The notes: generated by a model not told the origin, from the letters alone. A stretch of 64,000 bases of DNA from Crambe crambe (GCA_963924555.1 OZ004584.1:3409001-3473000); one strand, 5' to 3'; positions 1-13,100 are shown, counted from the first letter of the stretch. A program made the numbers and translations.

Positions 1-650
1 ATTTAGAAGAGATTTTTTTGTTTCTATCCTTTTTTTAGTGCTTGAAGTTGAAAGTAAGTTTGTGTAAGTAAAGAATTGAGGGTGGCAGTATTGATCGTCA
101 CTTGAACTGAGAGTATGCACTGATTATTAATAGTTGACATGAGGCTACAGTACAGTACTATAGTCTATACAAAGCCAGCTCTACATAAACCTAGGCACAT
201 ACGCAGTCTCTGGAAGAATTTATTTAAGTTTTGTCTATTATTTAATATAAAACTTTACAGCAACAGCAATGTAACTGACGTGCATGGCATGGTGAAGTGA
301 GCTGACTACACTACAGCCAAGTACTGGCTATAATACTATTATAGGATGAGCATCTGTACTGCAATGCAGCAAGGAGTGTCAGGAAGATCGCTAAACTTAA
401 GAGCTACTGAGCTGATTAGGCTACATGCACTTATGTGGCCTCGCCCATACACTCCGCCCCCTACCAACGTGCACTTCCAAATGGCATAGAAAGATTAGCC
501 GAGTGCCATTGATATCACTGATTTATGAAGTAGCGCTTTAGTCAAAACTAATAGCAAAAGATCAGCCTCTAGGTGCCGTTCTAACAGATGGCCAGAATTT
601 TGATAACTACAGCCAGTAAGTCGAGGTGTTGATCTTATATTTATTAGTAT

Positions 651-794
651 AGGTGATTACATGCTTTTGAGTGTAATTTGGGTATAATTGCATGAGGAAC
701 TGGCTAGGTAATTGCACGAGGCGAAGCCGAGTGCAATTTTAGACAGTTCCAAATGCAATTATACCCAAATTGCATGAAAAAGCATGTGATTGCC
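651..794. repeat. Imperfect palindrome (hairpin, MITE-like)
   Basis: Two arms of about 50 bases (651-702 and 743-794) are near-perfect reverse complements, both containing a version of GGTATAATTGCAT. A small inner hairpin around 713-744 (TTGCACGAGGCGAAGCCGAG) forms the tip. There is no coding potential. It is probably a tiny non-autonomous DNA element, but no target duplication could be assigned. Confidence 0.7.
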
Positions 795-1919
795 TATTAA
801 TCATATGGCAAATTACTTGTATCAGCCAGGCAGCTGCATGTTTGTGTGAACCTGTAGTGCTTGCTACAAAACACTCACTTCAGCCTAGCGGTGGCCTACT
901 AGGCTGACAATCCACTTAGATAAGCCTAGCGCCTACAATTTACCCTGAAAAAATATTGTAGAAATCAATCAAACTTGCCTACAATCTTCAGAAATGTTGT
1001 TACTAGGTTAGTCTGCACATGCGCAGTCGGTAGGAGTGAAATTATGAAGTACAAGTGAAATTAAGGATTAATTTCACTCGAACTAATGAGGGTAAATGTA
1101 CTAGTAAATATTAACCATATGATTATCCTTATTATTATTATTATTATTATTATTATCTATATAATTGGCGAGCGAGCGAAGCCCCACACTAATTGGTCAA
1201 AATGGAAAATTGCGATATTTATATGTTACACGTACATCACTCAAAATGCGCATGCGCTTACGCATGCGCATGAAATAGCTACTAAGCAACGTCATAATAA
1301 GCAATCATTTTCTTTAAGCTTGAAGTTGAAACACTATTGTAGCGAGTATTATAGAACCCAGAGAACCAGAAAACAAGCGAAGGAGGGCCCCAGAACACCC
1401 TCTAGAAACTGACCAGCAAAGAAGAGCGAGACCTCATGAAAGAAATGAAAGAGAAGGAGAACAGAGTCAAAGGAACAGAGAAAAACAAGACTAGCAAAGA
1501 AATGTGACAGATAGAGGGAATCTACAGAGTCAGCAGAAGATAATGCTGCAAGAGCAGAGCAAATGAGAGCTAGAAGGAGAGCAGAGTCAGAGCTGCCAGA
1601 TTAGAGCATATGAGGGCTCATTATTTGAGAGACTAGCTACTGAGTCTGAACAGGAGTGGTAGCCTGGGTTCAGAGAAGACACTCTAATGCTAACTGGGAA
1701 TGCACCAACCTGAATAGCTAGCTATTGAAAGTCACTGTTGGGGCTATATAATCATAAGTGAGGGAGGAGCACATTGAAATGACCACTGGCTGCTTGCTCG
1801 CCCAACTAATGCTATACGAGCATCTCTAGTAATGTGCTTGTCAGTGCGTACGTACGCACTACGTCACAATACGTCAAGGTAATGCCATCGCAGTTAAAAG
1901 TTGAGAAAGAAAAAAAACC
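795..1919. other. Non-coding stretch with ATT microsatellite and Arg/Glu-rich relic
   Basis: No convincing gene. An (ATT)n run lies at about 1129-1156. Around 1345-1620 the plus strand reads as broken, Arg/Glu/Gln-rich coding-like sequence of the type at the N-terminus of animal Helitron proteins (compare 2139-2390), so it may be a relic of another Helitron copy. This is an inference from composition only. Confidence 0.35.
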
Positions 1920-1924
1920 TATTC

Positions 1925-1990
1925 CAGTTAGGGATCGAACCTGAGTCCGCGGGCTTCGCGAGCCAACACACTACTGCGCTACTGCAACGG
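1925..1990 (-). repeat. tRNA-like (SINE-type) promoter relic
   Basis: On the minus strand there is a perfect Pol III B box (GGTTCGATCCC, reverse complement at about 1931-1941). An A-box-like TAGCGCAGTAG lies about 30 bases upstream of it (about 1971-1981). The intervening sequence does not fold into a standard anticodon arm, so this is more likely a tRNA-derived SINE head or tRNA pseudogene than a working tRNA. No SINE tail was identified. Confidence 0.5.
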
Positions 1991-2750
1991 CAGCGTTACT
2001 TATGAACCGATATTTAAACATTGTGCAGATCAGCTATGCTGTTAGCTTTGCGCATGCTCAGATTTAAATATAATGGCGCGAAATTCCGCTTGCACTAAGC
2101 AAGGAGAGCTAGAGAGGCAGAGGTGAAGGTCAGATAAGATGGAAACTAGAAGAGCAAGGGAGAGAGAGAGGCAGAGAAGTCGGAGAGCACATTTCACTGA
2201 AGTTGAAAGAACAAGGGAGAGAGAGAGGCAGAGAAGTCGAAGAGAACACTTGACAGAAGATGAAAGAGCAAGAGAAAGAGAGAGGCACAGAGTGAGGGAG
2301 AGAAGAAGAAGGGAAGAAATGTCAGCCAGTGAGAGAGAGAGTATGAGGAGAACTAACAGGCAAGAACAAAGACAAAGGCGAGCTACCAATGAAACCAGCA
2401 GTATCTACCTTGGGCCCATGTCTTCAGTTTGTCAACATTGTCAAGCTTTGAGGTTTGCAAATGAAACTCTCAACTGTTGTCATAATGGAAAAGTTAGTCT
2501 ACCACCTCTTACTGATTATCCCTCTGGACTCAAAGAACTGTTTACTGGTGATAGTGTAATGGCCAACAACTTCAGAACTAACATACGAAAATATAACAGT
2601 GCTTTTTCCTTCGCTTCATATGGAGCTACAATAGTGCCAATACCAGGTCAGTCACCATGCCTGTTACCCCACTCCCCAAAAATGAACTGAAAAATAATTA
2701 ATCCTATGCAGACTTTGCACAATAAATGATTGTTCGGAACCCCCTATTAA

Positions 2751-3790
2751 AGGGTAACTGACATGAAAAAATTATTTCTCAGTTTATTACATTTTTGGGT
2801 TGTTTTGTATGCCTACATTACTGGGAAGAAATATGACAAGCATTGGTTGAAGTTTCACTGAGAAAATAGCAGTAGAAGTTGGCCATTTCATTTACATCCT
2901 GTTTGGGGCAGGGCTTACTTGTGATGTCATAGAGGGAACTCATTGTACAATCTCTATTGAAAATAATACAAATGCTGGAGTCTGTATTTCACACATGGTT
3001 CAGTGTATTCCCTCCAAACTTTGCACAAGTTAATCTTAGAGTATGCTAAAAGTTATACCAAAATTTGAAGTTCATGACTATTACCAAAGGTGAGATATCC
3101 AAAGAATCACTTCAAAATGTAGAAACAAGCTCTCAGAGCTGATGACCAGCTTATCATGCTGTAGGTAGGGGGCTAGAATTCTCAGATAGACTTACTGGAG
3201 CATGTGTGAGCTATACAGCACAAGGCATCATACCTACTGGTTGTCAAACTAAGCATACAAGCTGACTAGCCAGCTAGCCTAGCCATTAGGCATCATCTTT
3301 GTGCTGTATAGCTCACACATATCTAAGACAGCTCACACATACTCCAGTAAGTCTATCTAAGACTTTTAGGCCCCTACCTACAGCATACTTAGATTGGCCT
3401 CAGCTCAGAAAGCCTGTTTTTACATCTTGTATGTAGTGAAGGATAGCTCACCTTTGATCAGAGGCATGGACTTTAAATTTTGTTACAGCCTTTAACATAC
3501 CCTAGCATTTGTTAGTGCAAACTTTGGAATGGAAGTATCAAACCTTATGTGAAACACAGACTCCAACATTTGTATTATTTTCAATAGAGATTGTACAATG
3601 AGTTCCCTCTATGACATCACAAGTAAGCCCCGCCCCAAACAGGATATAAATGAAATGGCCAACTTCTACTGCTATTTTCTCAGTGAGACTTCCACCAATG
3701 CTTCTCATATTTCTTCCCAGTAATGTAGGCATACAAAACAACCCAAAAATGTAATAAACTGAGAAATAATTTTTTCATGTCAGTTACCCT
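2751..3790. mobile_element. Foldback TTAA-type MITE inside the Helitron
   Basis: The element is flanked by TTAA on both sides (2747-2750 and 3791-3794). Its ends are inverted: AGGGTAACTGACATG at the left and the reverse complement at the right. The two halves are reverse complements over most of their length (about 2751-3115 against 3428-3790, then an inner pair about 3125-3250 against 3290-3420), so the element is one long hairpin. There is no transposase. TTAA target sites with AGGG ends fit Kolobok or piggyBac mobilisation. Kolobok is my preference, without proof. Confidence 0.88.
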
Positions 3791-3794
3791 TTAA

Positions 3795-5228
3795 AAACCA
3801 CTGCAGGTCGTGGAACTTACTGCTACAGAACAGTCTACACGCCAGCATACATTTACAATACTTATTGTATTACACGATGACGTCATAATTTTTGAGAAAA
3901 TGGCCGCTGAGGTACATCTCTTGAGCTCGGCTTTTCATCAGACTAGATACCTTATAGGTGGTAGGTTTGTTCTCAACAGATGGTGATAGGCTTATTCTAC
4001 CTTACCATCCGCTATGTAAGTAAACAGTAACTCTTTTTAGCATAGAATAGCCATGGTGGTTGAGAGTCATGGAAGTTTAGATGGCTTTTAAGGGCCCTTC
4101 AGAGAGATGAACAGAAGTTATCTTATTACAAACATATAGTCAGTATGTATTCTAACATGTATGTCCATACTTTAGGTTGATACTTACATTTTACAGCAAA
4201 TGGCCCATGTTTGTATATATAAGTGTATGTTTAATATAATCATAGCAGTGTTAGAATCATTCTCAAGTTAGAATTTTTCATCTATCTCAAATAATTTTCA
4301 TGTCTACTTCGATAGGGTAGACTGTTCATTACTGATCTGGCTCAAATAAGGGTTGATATGTCGGGTGATGGGCAATATTTAGAGTACTGTTCTCTGTGTT
4401 GGATCTGATACACATTCACTCCCTATGAGCTTGCAAGTTGCAAGGTACTGTAAACCTGAATGTAGTGTTCCTTGAAAGTGTGTTTACTGTGTTATTCACA
4501 GTGAAGCCACCAGTTATTTCCCTGTTAGAAGGTGTGGCTGTTAGTATGCCTGTAGACCCTGTTTCGCATTGCAGTTTAATATACCAGTAGTTACTGGTTT
4601 AGGCCTTCGGTCCTGGGTGAAAATTTACATTTCCTGCTACTCGGTTATAGCAAGCTTGACATTGGGTCCAAAATTAACATTTGTTCCATATTCTCTGAAT
4701 GTGTATACTGCACGCTCTCCTTATGACACAAATGTAGCAGGGGCCACGTTTACTCTGATGTACTTTACTTGTCATTGATCACTGCAGGCACTGAAGTAGA
4801 AATTCAAGAAACAAAGCTGTCAACTGTAGTCATTATAGTGTGTATTGTGATTTATTTGTGGCAAAGATGTGGTGTCATTTATACTGTGTTATTATGTTTG
4901 AACAGAAATGATTGTTGGATTTATACATGCAGTAAGTATTCCTCTATAGAATGTACCTGGTATCAAAATGAAATAACTTGTTTACAGGAAATGGCCCTAT
5001 AATCCAACAATACACTTGAAATTGAGACATGGCTTGATAACTCTCTAGTGGTAATAGCTACGTGTACCAAATTCACACTAAAGGTCATCTGTGCCGGCCT
5101 AAAACTGCCACCCAAGTCTTGTTGATTTATGTTGACAGAATCTAGAGATACAAGGCCATAAAAATTTCCTAGTATCCTAGTGTCCATATATTCCGCGTGA
5201 TGAGCATGTAAATGAAATTGTATTGCGT
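3795..5228. other. Non-coding interval within the Helitron
   Basis: Just right of the foldback element, 3805-3870 can be read as a short Helitron-like coding piece (GRGTYCYR) after an acceptor-like CTGCAG. From there to about 5228 no family-like coding sequence is seen. It could be a long intron or another decayed insertion. No terminal repeats were found. Confidence 0.4.
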
Positions 5229-8200
5229 AAATACAACCGGATGCACGCTGGCGATTAGACTGAGAATTCATGGTCAGACATATCACTCGACCAACACTCT
5301 ACACCCACCTATGGGACAGGAGAGGCAGTATGGTCAGCTGTACATAATTGAAGGAAATAGTGCAGTAACCTCTCGTATGAATGTACCTGCAAATAGTGAG
5401 TGCCTACAAAGTGTGATGGAGATAATCGATGAGGTGATGAGAGCAAACAGTCCGTATGCCAGTGCTTATAGACACATGTACGTCATGGAACAAAGAGAAG
5501 AGCAAGATGCACAAATGGACAACAGAGAACCACAATCAGTTAGGCTATTTTTCAAGCGTGGACCTGACTGCCGTCGATATAATGAGCCCACACATGATGA
5601 AGTGGCAGCTGTATTTGTAGGGGAGGATGGAGCCCCCCCGGCAATGAGAGACATTGTGGTGTACCCAAGGGATAGGCAACCAGAAAGAATCTCTTACTTG
5701 TCATGTCACCTAGATCCTATGTGTTATCCTATTCTTTTTCCCAGGGGTGACACAGGCTGGCATAATGGCATGTCTCACGTAGCAGAATATCAGACATCAA
5801 CTCGCAACAGGCTCACAATGCAGCAGTTCTATTGCTATCGTTTGGCTGTAAGAGATGGGTTCAGTCCGATTCATAGCTCTGGCAAGTTGTTTCAGCAGTA
5901 TGCAGTAGATGCATATGTGAAGACTGAAGGCTGTAGACTGTTCTACATCAGAAACAATCAGGCTCAGCTCAGAGTTGACTTATACTCAGGTAACAATATT
6001 CATTAGCTATTATTACTAGCTATGTCCATGTGGCCATTCTTATTATCATTTCAGGTCTGATGGATCATTTGCATAATTCCAGTGAGAGCAACATGCAACC
6101 AGGAGTTCCTGTAGTCCTTCCATCATCCTTTAGTGGTAGTCCCAGAGCCATGCAACAGAATTACCAGGATGCCATGGCAATTGTATCCAAGTATGGGAAA
6201 CCTGATCTCTTCCTCACATACACCTGCAATCCGAACATACAGGAGATTTCAGAAAACCTCAGGCCTGGTGAGCGATCAGAACACCACCCTGATTTGGTGT
6301 CAAGAGTGTTCAAGCTTCACCTAACAGAGCTACTTCACGATATCAAGGACAGACATGTTCTTGGTGTCCCCGTTGCTACAGTCCATGTAATTGAGTTTCA
6401 AAAGAGAGGTTTGCCACACTGCCACATGCTCATCATTCTGAGAGGAGAAGATAAGCTGAGGGATCGGCATGATATTGACAGGCTCATCTCTGCTGAAATT
6501 CCAGATGAAGAAGAAGATTTGGAGCTGTACAACCTTGTGAAGTCCTGCATGATTCATGGTCCTTGTGGTGTCCAGAATCCGAACTGTGTGTGCATGGAAG
6601 ATGGAAATTGCCGGAAAAAATTCCCAAAGAGTTTTCGTGATGAAACACAGGAAAATTTGAATGGTTATCCAGCTTACAGAAGAAGAAATGATGGCAGAAC
6701 TATTCAAGTAGGTAGTTTGGTTGCTGACAATAGCTACGTCGTCCCCTATAACCCCTACCTTCTCAGGAAGTTCAAGTCACACATCAACCTTGAAGCCTGT
6801 GCATCAGTGAAAAGTGTGAAGTACCTCTTCAAGTACATCTACAAAGGCCACGATTGTGCCAATTTGGAGATGGTGGTTGATGACAGCAGTTCACCAACAG
6901 TAAGCCAATTACAATAAACTTCAAGACATGCACATAATAATCATGCATACTGCATGTATACCCACAGGATGAGATCACCACATACCTCAACTGCAGATAT
7001 GTGTCAGCACCTGAGGCAGTGTGGCATCTGTCAGAATATCGGATGCATGAACAATCACATACCATTTATAGGCTATCAGTTCATCTTCCTCATCAACAGA
7101 GAGTGTACTTCAGAGAGGGTGGAGAGGCAGAAGCAGTGGAGAGAGAATCAACGAGGAATACTCACTTGACAGCCTGGTTTAAGCTCAATACCGAAGATCC
7201 AAATGCAAGAGAGTTCCTGTACACTGAGATTCCACATCACTATATTTTTAATGACAGAGCCAAGAAGTGGATTCCAAGACAAGAGAGGTGGTGATAGGAT
7301 CATCAGCAGAATGTATTCTGTGAATCCAGCTGATCCAGAGAAGTTTCACCTCAGGTTGTTGCTTTTACATGTGCCTGGAGCAACAAGTTATGATGACTTG
7401 AAGACAGTTTCTGGTGAAGTATGTCTCACTTTCCGTGATGCATGTATCAGAAGACATCTCTTGACTGACGACTCTGAGTACAATGACGCATTAATGGAAG
7501 CAAGTCAATTTCAGATGCCCAGACAACTTCGGAGCATGTTTGCTACCATCTGTACATACTGCCAACCATCTGATCCCATTACACTGTGGACAACTCACAC
7601 TGATGCATTGATTGAGGACTTTGCCAGACACCACACCCATGAGGCTGCTGTGAATCAAGCTCTTCATGACATCAACCGTCTGCTACAAGAAAATGGGTTG
7701 AGCTGTGCAAGTATTGGCCTTCCTTTACCTCAAGGGGAATTCAACGATGTTCATGTATCCACCGATCTTTCTGAACCACCACCAAGCTTTGATGACCTCA
7801 ATCGCGAGCAGCAACACGTGGTAGAGGCTGTGCTGCAGTCTGTTATGAATGCTGAAGGAGAAGATGGGACACCATCAAGACTCCACTATATCGATGCCCC
7901 TGGAGGATGTGGAAAGACTTATGTCTTCAACAAGTTGGCAGCCTACTTGCGACACCATAACAAAAAGGTTGCATGTGCAGCATGGACTGGAATTGCAGCA
8001 ACTCTCATGCCTGAAGGAAGAACTGTGCATAGTTTGTTCAAGCTTCCTGTACCAGTATTAGAGAATAGCACATGCAATGTTGCTCCAACCTCTGAGCATG
8101 CTCAAATGTTACGAGGAGTTGATCTTTTCATCACAGATGAAGCTTCTATGATACCATCACATGCACTCCATGCTATTGACAGATGCTTACAAGACATTAC

Positions 8201-9238
8201 TGGAGTTGCAAGTCCTTTGGAGGTAAAATATTTCTTCTTGGTGGAGACTTCAGACAGGTTCTCCCTGTGGTTCCACGAGTACCTCCAGCAGTAGTCATTG
8301 ACACTTGCCTGAAACGATCACCTCTCTGGCCATTATTTCAACAACACCATTTGACACAGAACATGCGTACATGCCCAGGTGAGCAGGATTTTGCAACTTG
8401 GCTGATCCAGCTTGGGAATGGAACCCTCAATGCTGACAACACTTCAGCATTCCCCGGTACAGTTGAAATACCACCTATGTGTGTTGTGGAAGATGATCTC
8501 ATCAATGAGGTTTACTCCAGTGCAGATGAAGACAATATGCACAGTAGAGTTATACTCTCACCCAAAAACGAAAATTGTATGGAGACCAATATGAAAGTTC
8601 TGCACATGTTGCCAGGTGAAGCCAGAACATATCTCAGTGCAGATTCAGTTAAGTGTGACAATGAAGAAGAGAGACAAAACTACCCTGTTGAATTTTTAAA
8701 TACACTAACACCTTCTGGAATGCCACCTCACTGCCTAAAACTCAAGGTCAATTGCATTGTGATGCTCTTACGCAATCTCTCTCTGAGACAAGGACTCTAC
8801 AATGGAACAAGGTTGAAGGTCACACACCTTCACCACAACTCCATCCAAGCAGCAGTGATTCAAGGCCCTAACAAGGGAAATCCAGTGCTTATTCCGAGAA
8901 TTAAGCTGGCACCAAGTGACACCAACTTGCCATTTATTTTGGAAAGACATCAATTTCCCCTACGTTTAGCGTACTCCATGACAATCAATAAATCACAGGG
9001 CCAGACATTTGAAAGAGTTGGAATTTTTCTACCAAATCCAGTTTTTTCTCATGGACAATTGTATGTGGCATTTTCACGAGCAAGAGCTATGGCTGATGTT
9101 AAGGTCAGAGTTTGTGATACTACACATCAAGGAAAGAAGGGAGGCAAAACAATAACTTTTAATGTAATCTTTCGTGATGTATTGCACTGAATTCCTTTAA
9201 ATACATACATGTGAAAAGGAAGAATACGTAAACATAAT

Positions 9239-9378
9239 GTGAAGGGTACAAGTTAAAATCAAAATATTCACACAATATTAAATTTCGCTTAAAGTTTGCA
9301 CATTACAATCAGTAGAACTACTGAACCTGACATGATAATGCCCTTGCGTTTCTTGCAGAAATAACTTGTACCCTTCAC
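9239..9378. repeat. Short element with 16-bp perfect inverted ends
   Basis: GTGAAGGGTACAAGTT at 9239-9254 is exactly reverse-complemented at 9363-9378, enclosing about 108 bases of AT-rich sequence without a gene. It is either a tiny MITE or a Helitron 3' structural feature. Nothing else is seen between 9191 and 9567. Confidence 0.55.
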
Positions 9379-9567
9379 ATATGTCACTCGTAGGACTCGA
9401 TCTCATGGTGATTACAAGCCTAGATTGCAAACCACTCATGACACGTTCGTGTTTAGAGTTTTTGCGGGCGCGGGCATGCGCAGAGTTTCTGCGGGTACTC
9501 GCTAGTTATTATTATTATATTATTATTACAAGTAAGGGAAAAAGTATTTCATGAAATGAAAAAAGAT

Positions 9568-10537
9568 GTAGGGATGACCACTGCTCAAAAAAGTAAGGAA
9601 ACAAGAAGGATGGGAATGGGATCAATCTTTGTTCTGTATATCCAGCCAACAATCCCTACATATACATCGAGTAGCTTCAGATTATAGTGTAGTAATGTAC
9701 GTATATGTAGGGATTATTGGCTGGAAAGATTGATCCCATTCCCATCCTTCTTGTTTCCTTACTTTTTTGAGCAGTGGTCATCCCTACATCTTTTTTTCAT
9801 TTCTTTTCCCCTTACTTGTTCCTGATCTTTTTTCCTCTCTTTTATGGTTTTAGCAATGTCATTCTTCTATGTGTATGCAGGGACAGATAGTTCTCCAATA
9901 GCAATCATTATCAACGAGTCAAGGTGTTGTGTTATTGTTGAGCTTAGAGGTCGAAGATGCAGAAATAGAGTCTACCAGTAGATGGATTGGTGAATCTAAA
10001 TCCCCGAGTTGATACAGTAGTCTATCATCATTGTCTAGAGCTAGCTATAGCTAGCTAGAGACAGCTGAGTAATATTATAATTTCAAATAATTGGATATCA
10101 CATGCGCATGCGTATTATAGAAAAAATGGCTTCTACTAATTGAATTAGTCCAGTGTTGTGCTCCATAGTGTCTCCCTTTTCATCCACTCTTTCGAGGATC
10201 AACGAGTAGAAAAGATTGTAGTTGGTAGAATTTGGAGTGGATTTATCCAGAAATCATAGCTGTAGCTTGAGTGGCTCAAGAGATATGGTTGTCTAAGAAG
10301 AATAATAAGAAGAATAATATAGAAGAAGAAGAATTCAGCAGTTTACCGCTTGCCGTATTTCTGAAACGGTAAGCTCCCTGGTCCTGAAACTTGGTCTGCA
10401 CATTGTAGTAGGCTCTAGTAGGCTGGATAATCATTCACAGTAGCTTTTGTTAGGTCTAAGTGGGGGAACTAGAATTTCACTTTTGTATTAGTCTATAGGC
10501 GGCACGCGCAGCCGTCCGCATCATCCCTACATAGAGA
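9568..10537. mobile_element. Unclassified repeat, copy 1, with hairpin head
   Basis: The segment begins with TGTAGGGATGACCACTGCTC. It contains a hairpin (about 9570-9675 against 9700-9790) and ends with ATCATCCCTACA, so its outermost bases are inverted (TGTAGGGAT/ATCCCTACA). The part from about 9690 to 10537 is repeated at 12000-12862 with the same order of blocks, and part of the head recurs at 62866-63020. No protein is encoded. It is probably a non-autonomous DNA transposon of unknown superfamily. Confidence 0.6.
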
Positions 10538-11329
10538 GAGCTACCACTCTCTCTGATAAAGAAAAAACTTATGTTAGCGAAAGAATTTTTGGTTTTTGAA
10601 CATTCTCCTCTCTTCTTTGTAGATGTAATAATTCTGAGAACCTGTAGAGTAAGGGTAGAAGAGAAGAAGAGTTTTTAGCTTATACAGTCGTATGACCTTT
10701 GACCTGCCATCCCTACTCTAACACACTCTCGATTCTACAGTAGTATTATTCTATACTACAACTGGTACAGTAAGGAAACAATTTTTATTGTGTCAGTATG
10801 ATGATAAGTTTGATCATTTCTTCTATGATGTGTCTCCATAATTTTATTGTTTTTAAAATGGTGTGATAAGTACAGTAAACCTTCATACAGTTATTATTAG
10901 TTACAAACTGACCACACCCCTAAATCACTACTAATTATATTGTTCTAACATTGCTCTAAATATACCAAAAAATTTTTACCTGAACAATATCAGCCATAAT
11001 TCTCAAGGGGTTAGGTTTTACTGTAAGTGCCATTATGAATACTATATGCTATGTTCGAATAATCAGCATGTGAGATCATGAATCTATCCTGTGGGTCAAA
11101 GTCCACAAAAGCTTGCCCATCCATATGCAGATCAATCCAACACATGAAAAAGATCCAGGGAATGACTCATTTCTTAGCACTCAGATGTGTAGATGAGTCT
11201 ATCAGCATTCTGCTGTTGAGCCATCTAGCCACCTATTTAAGGGAGGGCTTTGCATCAGTTAGTAAATTGTATACTAACGATAGTTATTTTTGGTGGGGTT
11301 ATCTCCCATCCACCCAGCTAAAACTACTG
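10538..11329. other. Non-coding interval
   Basis: AT-rich sequence between two copies of the same repeat. No open frame with family character, no tandem repeat and no RNA-like structure was seen. Confidence 0.5.
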
Positions 11330-11470
11330 TCCATGGACCTATGTATAATGTGCCCTTTGAGACATGCCCTGGCACATTATCAGCAGGGGGCACTATCCTC
11401 ACTGAGGATGAAGAGCAGCAGTTGGCCACATACCTCATACAAATGTCCGATATAGGGAAACAGTGATGCA
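11330..11470 (+). pseudogene. Trace of a pogo/Tigger-like transposase HTH region
   Basis: In one plus-strand frame the stretch reads GGTILTEDEEQQLATYLIQM. This resembles the segment between the two DNA-binding helices of pogo/Tigger (CENP-B-like) transposases, where an L-T-x-E-E-E-x-x-L pattern is typical. It covers only about 45 codons with no further domain. The following sequence to 11999 has an open frame at 11584-11892 with nothing recognisable. Confidence 0.35.
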
Positions 11471-11999
11471 TCTTGCTTTTACTATATAGTTGACAGAAGA
11501 TATCCATATGAAGGTGGTACAGCAGTCCACCAGGTAAAATAATTGTATAACTTGGTCGCCATAATGCAGCAGAGAAGGGTACAGTGCCATCATGGACTAC
11601 AACAACAGGACGTGCCCCAATAAAGAGGAAAATTGTACGTCAACTAGCTATGTACATAGAAATAGGAAGCACAGAAGCTATCACTGGTAGACCAAGGTCT
11701 GGTGGTCCAGTGGTTGGTGGACCAAGGTCTAGGATGTTGGATCATCACTCTTCTCTCCTCCCAACAAATAAATTACAAGGAAATGATGATAAAACAAACT
11801 TGAAGATTCCCAGCCTGAACAATTATTTTAATAGTAATGTAGTACATGTACCAGCCCACCAGACTAGTTCTGCAGTGACAGATTTACTATGAGCACTTGG
11901 AGAGGAAGTAAATCAGAGGAATTTGATACCAATGGTAAAGATTTTACAGATTTCACTAGCCACTCCTCTTAATTTACAGTTTTCCTTGACTACTTGGGT

Positions 12000-12862
12000 C
12001 GGGTAGCTTCAGGTTATAATGCTATATGTAGGAATTGTTGGCTGGATATACAGAATAATAATTGATCCCATATCCATCCTTCTTCCCTTCCCTTGTTTCC
12101 TTACTTTTTCGAGCAATGGTCATCCCTACATTATTTTCATTTCACGAAAATGCTTTTTCCTTACTTGTTCCTGGTCTTTTTTTTTCTCTCTCTTTATGAT
12201 TTTATGTATGTACGCATAATGAAATAGTTCATTCTCCTATGTGTATGCAAGGACAGAAGTTTCTTGAGATGTATAGTTCTTCGCAGCCCAATGATTATTA
12301 TCAGTGAGTCAAGGCTTGAAGTGTTGAGCTATATCGAGGATGCAGATGAATCTGAAATAAAGTCTACCAGTAGATGGATTTGTGAATCTAAAATCCCCGA
12401 ATTGATAGAGTAGTCTATGATCTAGCACACACACATATCTAGAGCTAGCTAGAGCTAGCTGAGTAATATGAAAATTGGATATCAAATACATGTGCATGCG
12501 TATTAGTCGAGTACTATGCTCTGTAGTGTCTCCTTTTACATCGACTCTTTCGGGGATTGACAAGTACAAAATATCGTAGCTAGTACGTGGATTGAGTGGC
12601 TCAAGAGATATGGTTGTCAAAGAAGAAGAAGAACAACAACAACAACAATACAGAAGAATAACAACAATACAGGAGAAGAAGAATCCAGTGACTTACCTGC
12701 TTGCCATATTTCTGAAATGGCCAACTTGGTCTGCACTTTGTAGTAGGCTGGATAATCATTCACAGTAGCTTTTGTTAAGTCTAAGTGGGGGAACTAGAAT
12801 TTCACTTTTGTATTAGTCTATATGTGGCATGCGCAGCTGTCCGCATCATCCCTATAGAGAGA
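12000..12862. mobile_element. Unclassified repeat, copy 2
   Basis: This is a diverged second copy of the repeat at 9568-10537, lacking the left half of its hairpin head. Matching blocks include the region around ATTGATCCCAT with TTGTTTCCTTAC, the phrase AAGTCTACCAGTAGATGGAT, and the end block CCGCATCATCCCTA followed by AGAGAGAGCTACCACTCTCT. A (CAA)n/GAA-rich stretch at about 12620-12685 differs from copy 1. Confidence 0.65.
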
Positions 12863-13100
12863 GAGCTACCACTCTCTCTGATAATAACATGTTCAGTACA
12901 GAGCTTGAGTACATAATGAAACGGGGATTTTTGTTGACTGGTACTATGTGTGTACAAATGTGTGAGCTGGTGGAAAGAAATGTTCATGATTCCACCAAAA
13001 AAAAAACAAAAAAAAACACTAGTGTGTTCCTTGCACATGGACTCATGCAGAGTACACATTGTGATTTTGACAGCAGAAACTAATGCACCTAGCCATGTAC

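Larger units (their letters stand above)
2139..9190 (+). pseudogene. Helitron Rep/helicase (RepHel) protein, broken
   Basis: The first segment (2139 to about 2647) encodes an Arg/Glu-rich leader and a CxxC-type Helitron N-terminal region, ending at a possible GT donor. The main region starts near 5229. Its HUH endonuclease motif RGLPHCHML is at about 6403-6429, and the tyrosine motif YLFKYIYKG is at about 6824-6850. Small introns are likely at about 5990-6055 and 6899-6967. Next comes a PIF1-type helicase with Walker A GGCGKT (about 7903-7920), an ITDEAS Walker B, GGDFRQVLP, and the C-terminal motifs NKSQGQTFE and YVAFSRA. The reading frame changes near 7285 and again near 8217, where the next frame carries on the same domain without a gap, so these look like single-base indels. 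The family nicks DNA at the transposon ends with its Rep domain and unwinds it with the helicase. Confidence 0.88.
2042..9510 (+). mobile_element. Helitron (rolling-circle transposon), degraded
   Basis: The element is defined by its RepHel coding sequence between 2139 and 9190. The ends are not proven. A CTAG preceded by a GC-rich inverted region occurs at about 9502-9505 and fits the Helitron 3' CTRR rule, but no 5' TC end was fixed. A TTAA foldback element sits inside it at 2751-3790, after the first coding exon. The interior also contains a non-coding interval of about 1.4 kb before the main Rep region. With breaks in the helicase it is unlikely to be active. Confidence 0.75.

Noticed and set aside
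1925-1990. Functional tRNA gene
   Set aside because: Good B box, but the anticodon arm and position 33 U do not fit.
2042-2389. Minus-strand Leu/Ser-rich frame resembling a membrane protein
   Set aside because: It is the reverse reading of the Arg/Glu-rich Helitron leader.
11584-11892. 102-codon open frame on plus
   Set aside because: Low-complexity Gly/Pro/Arg start and no family features; not enough to call a gene.
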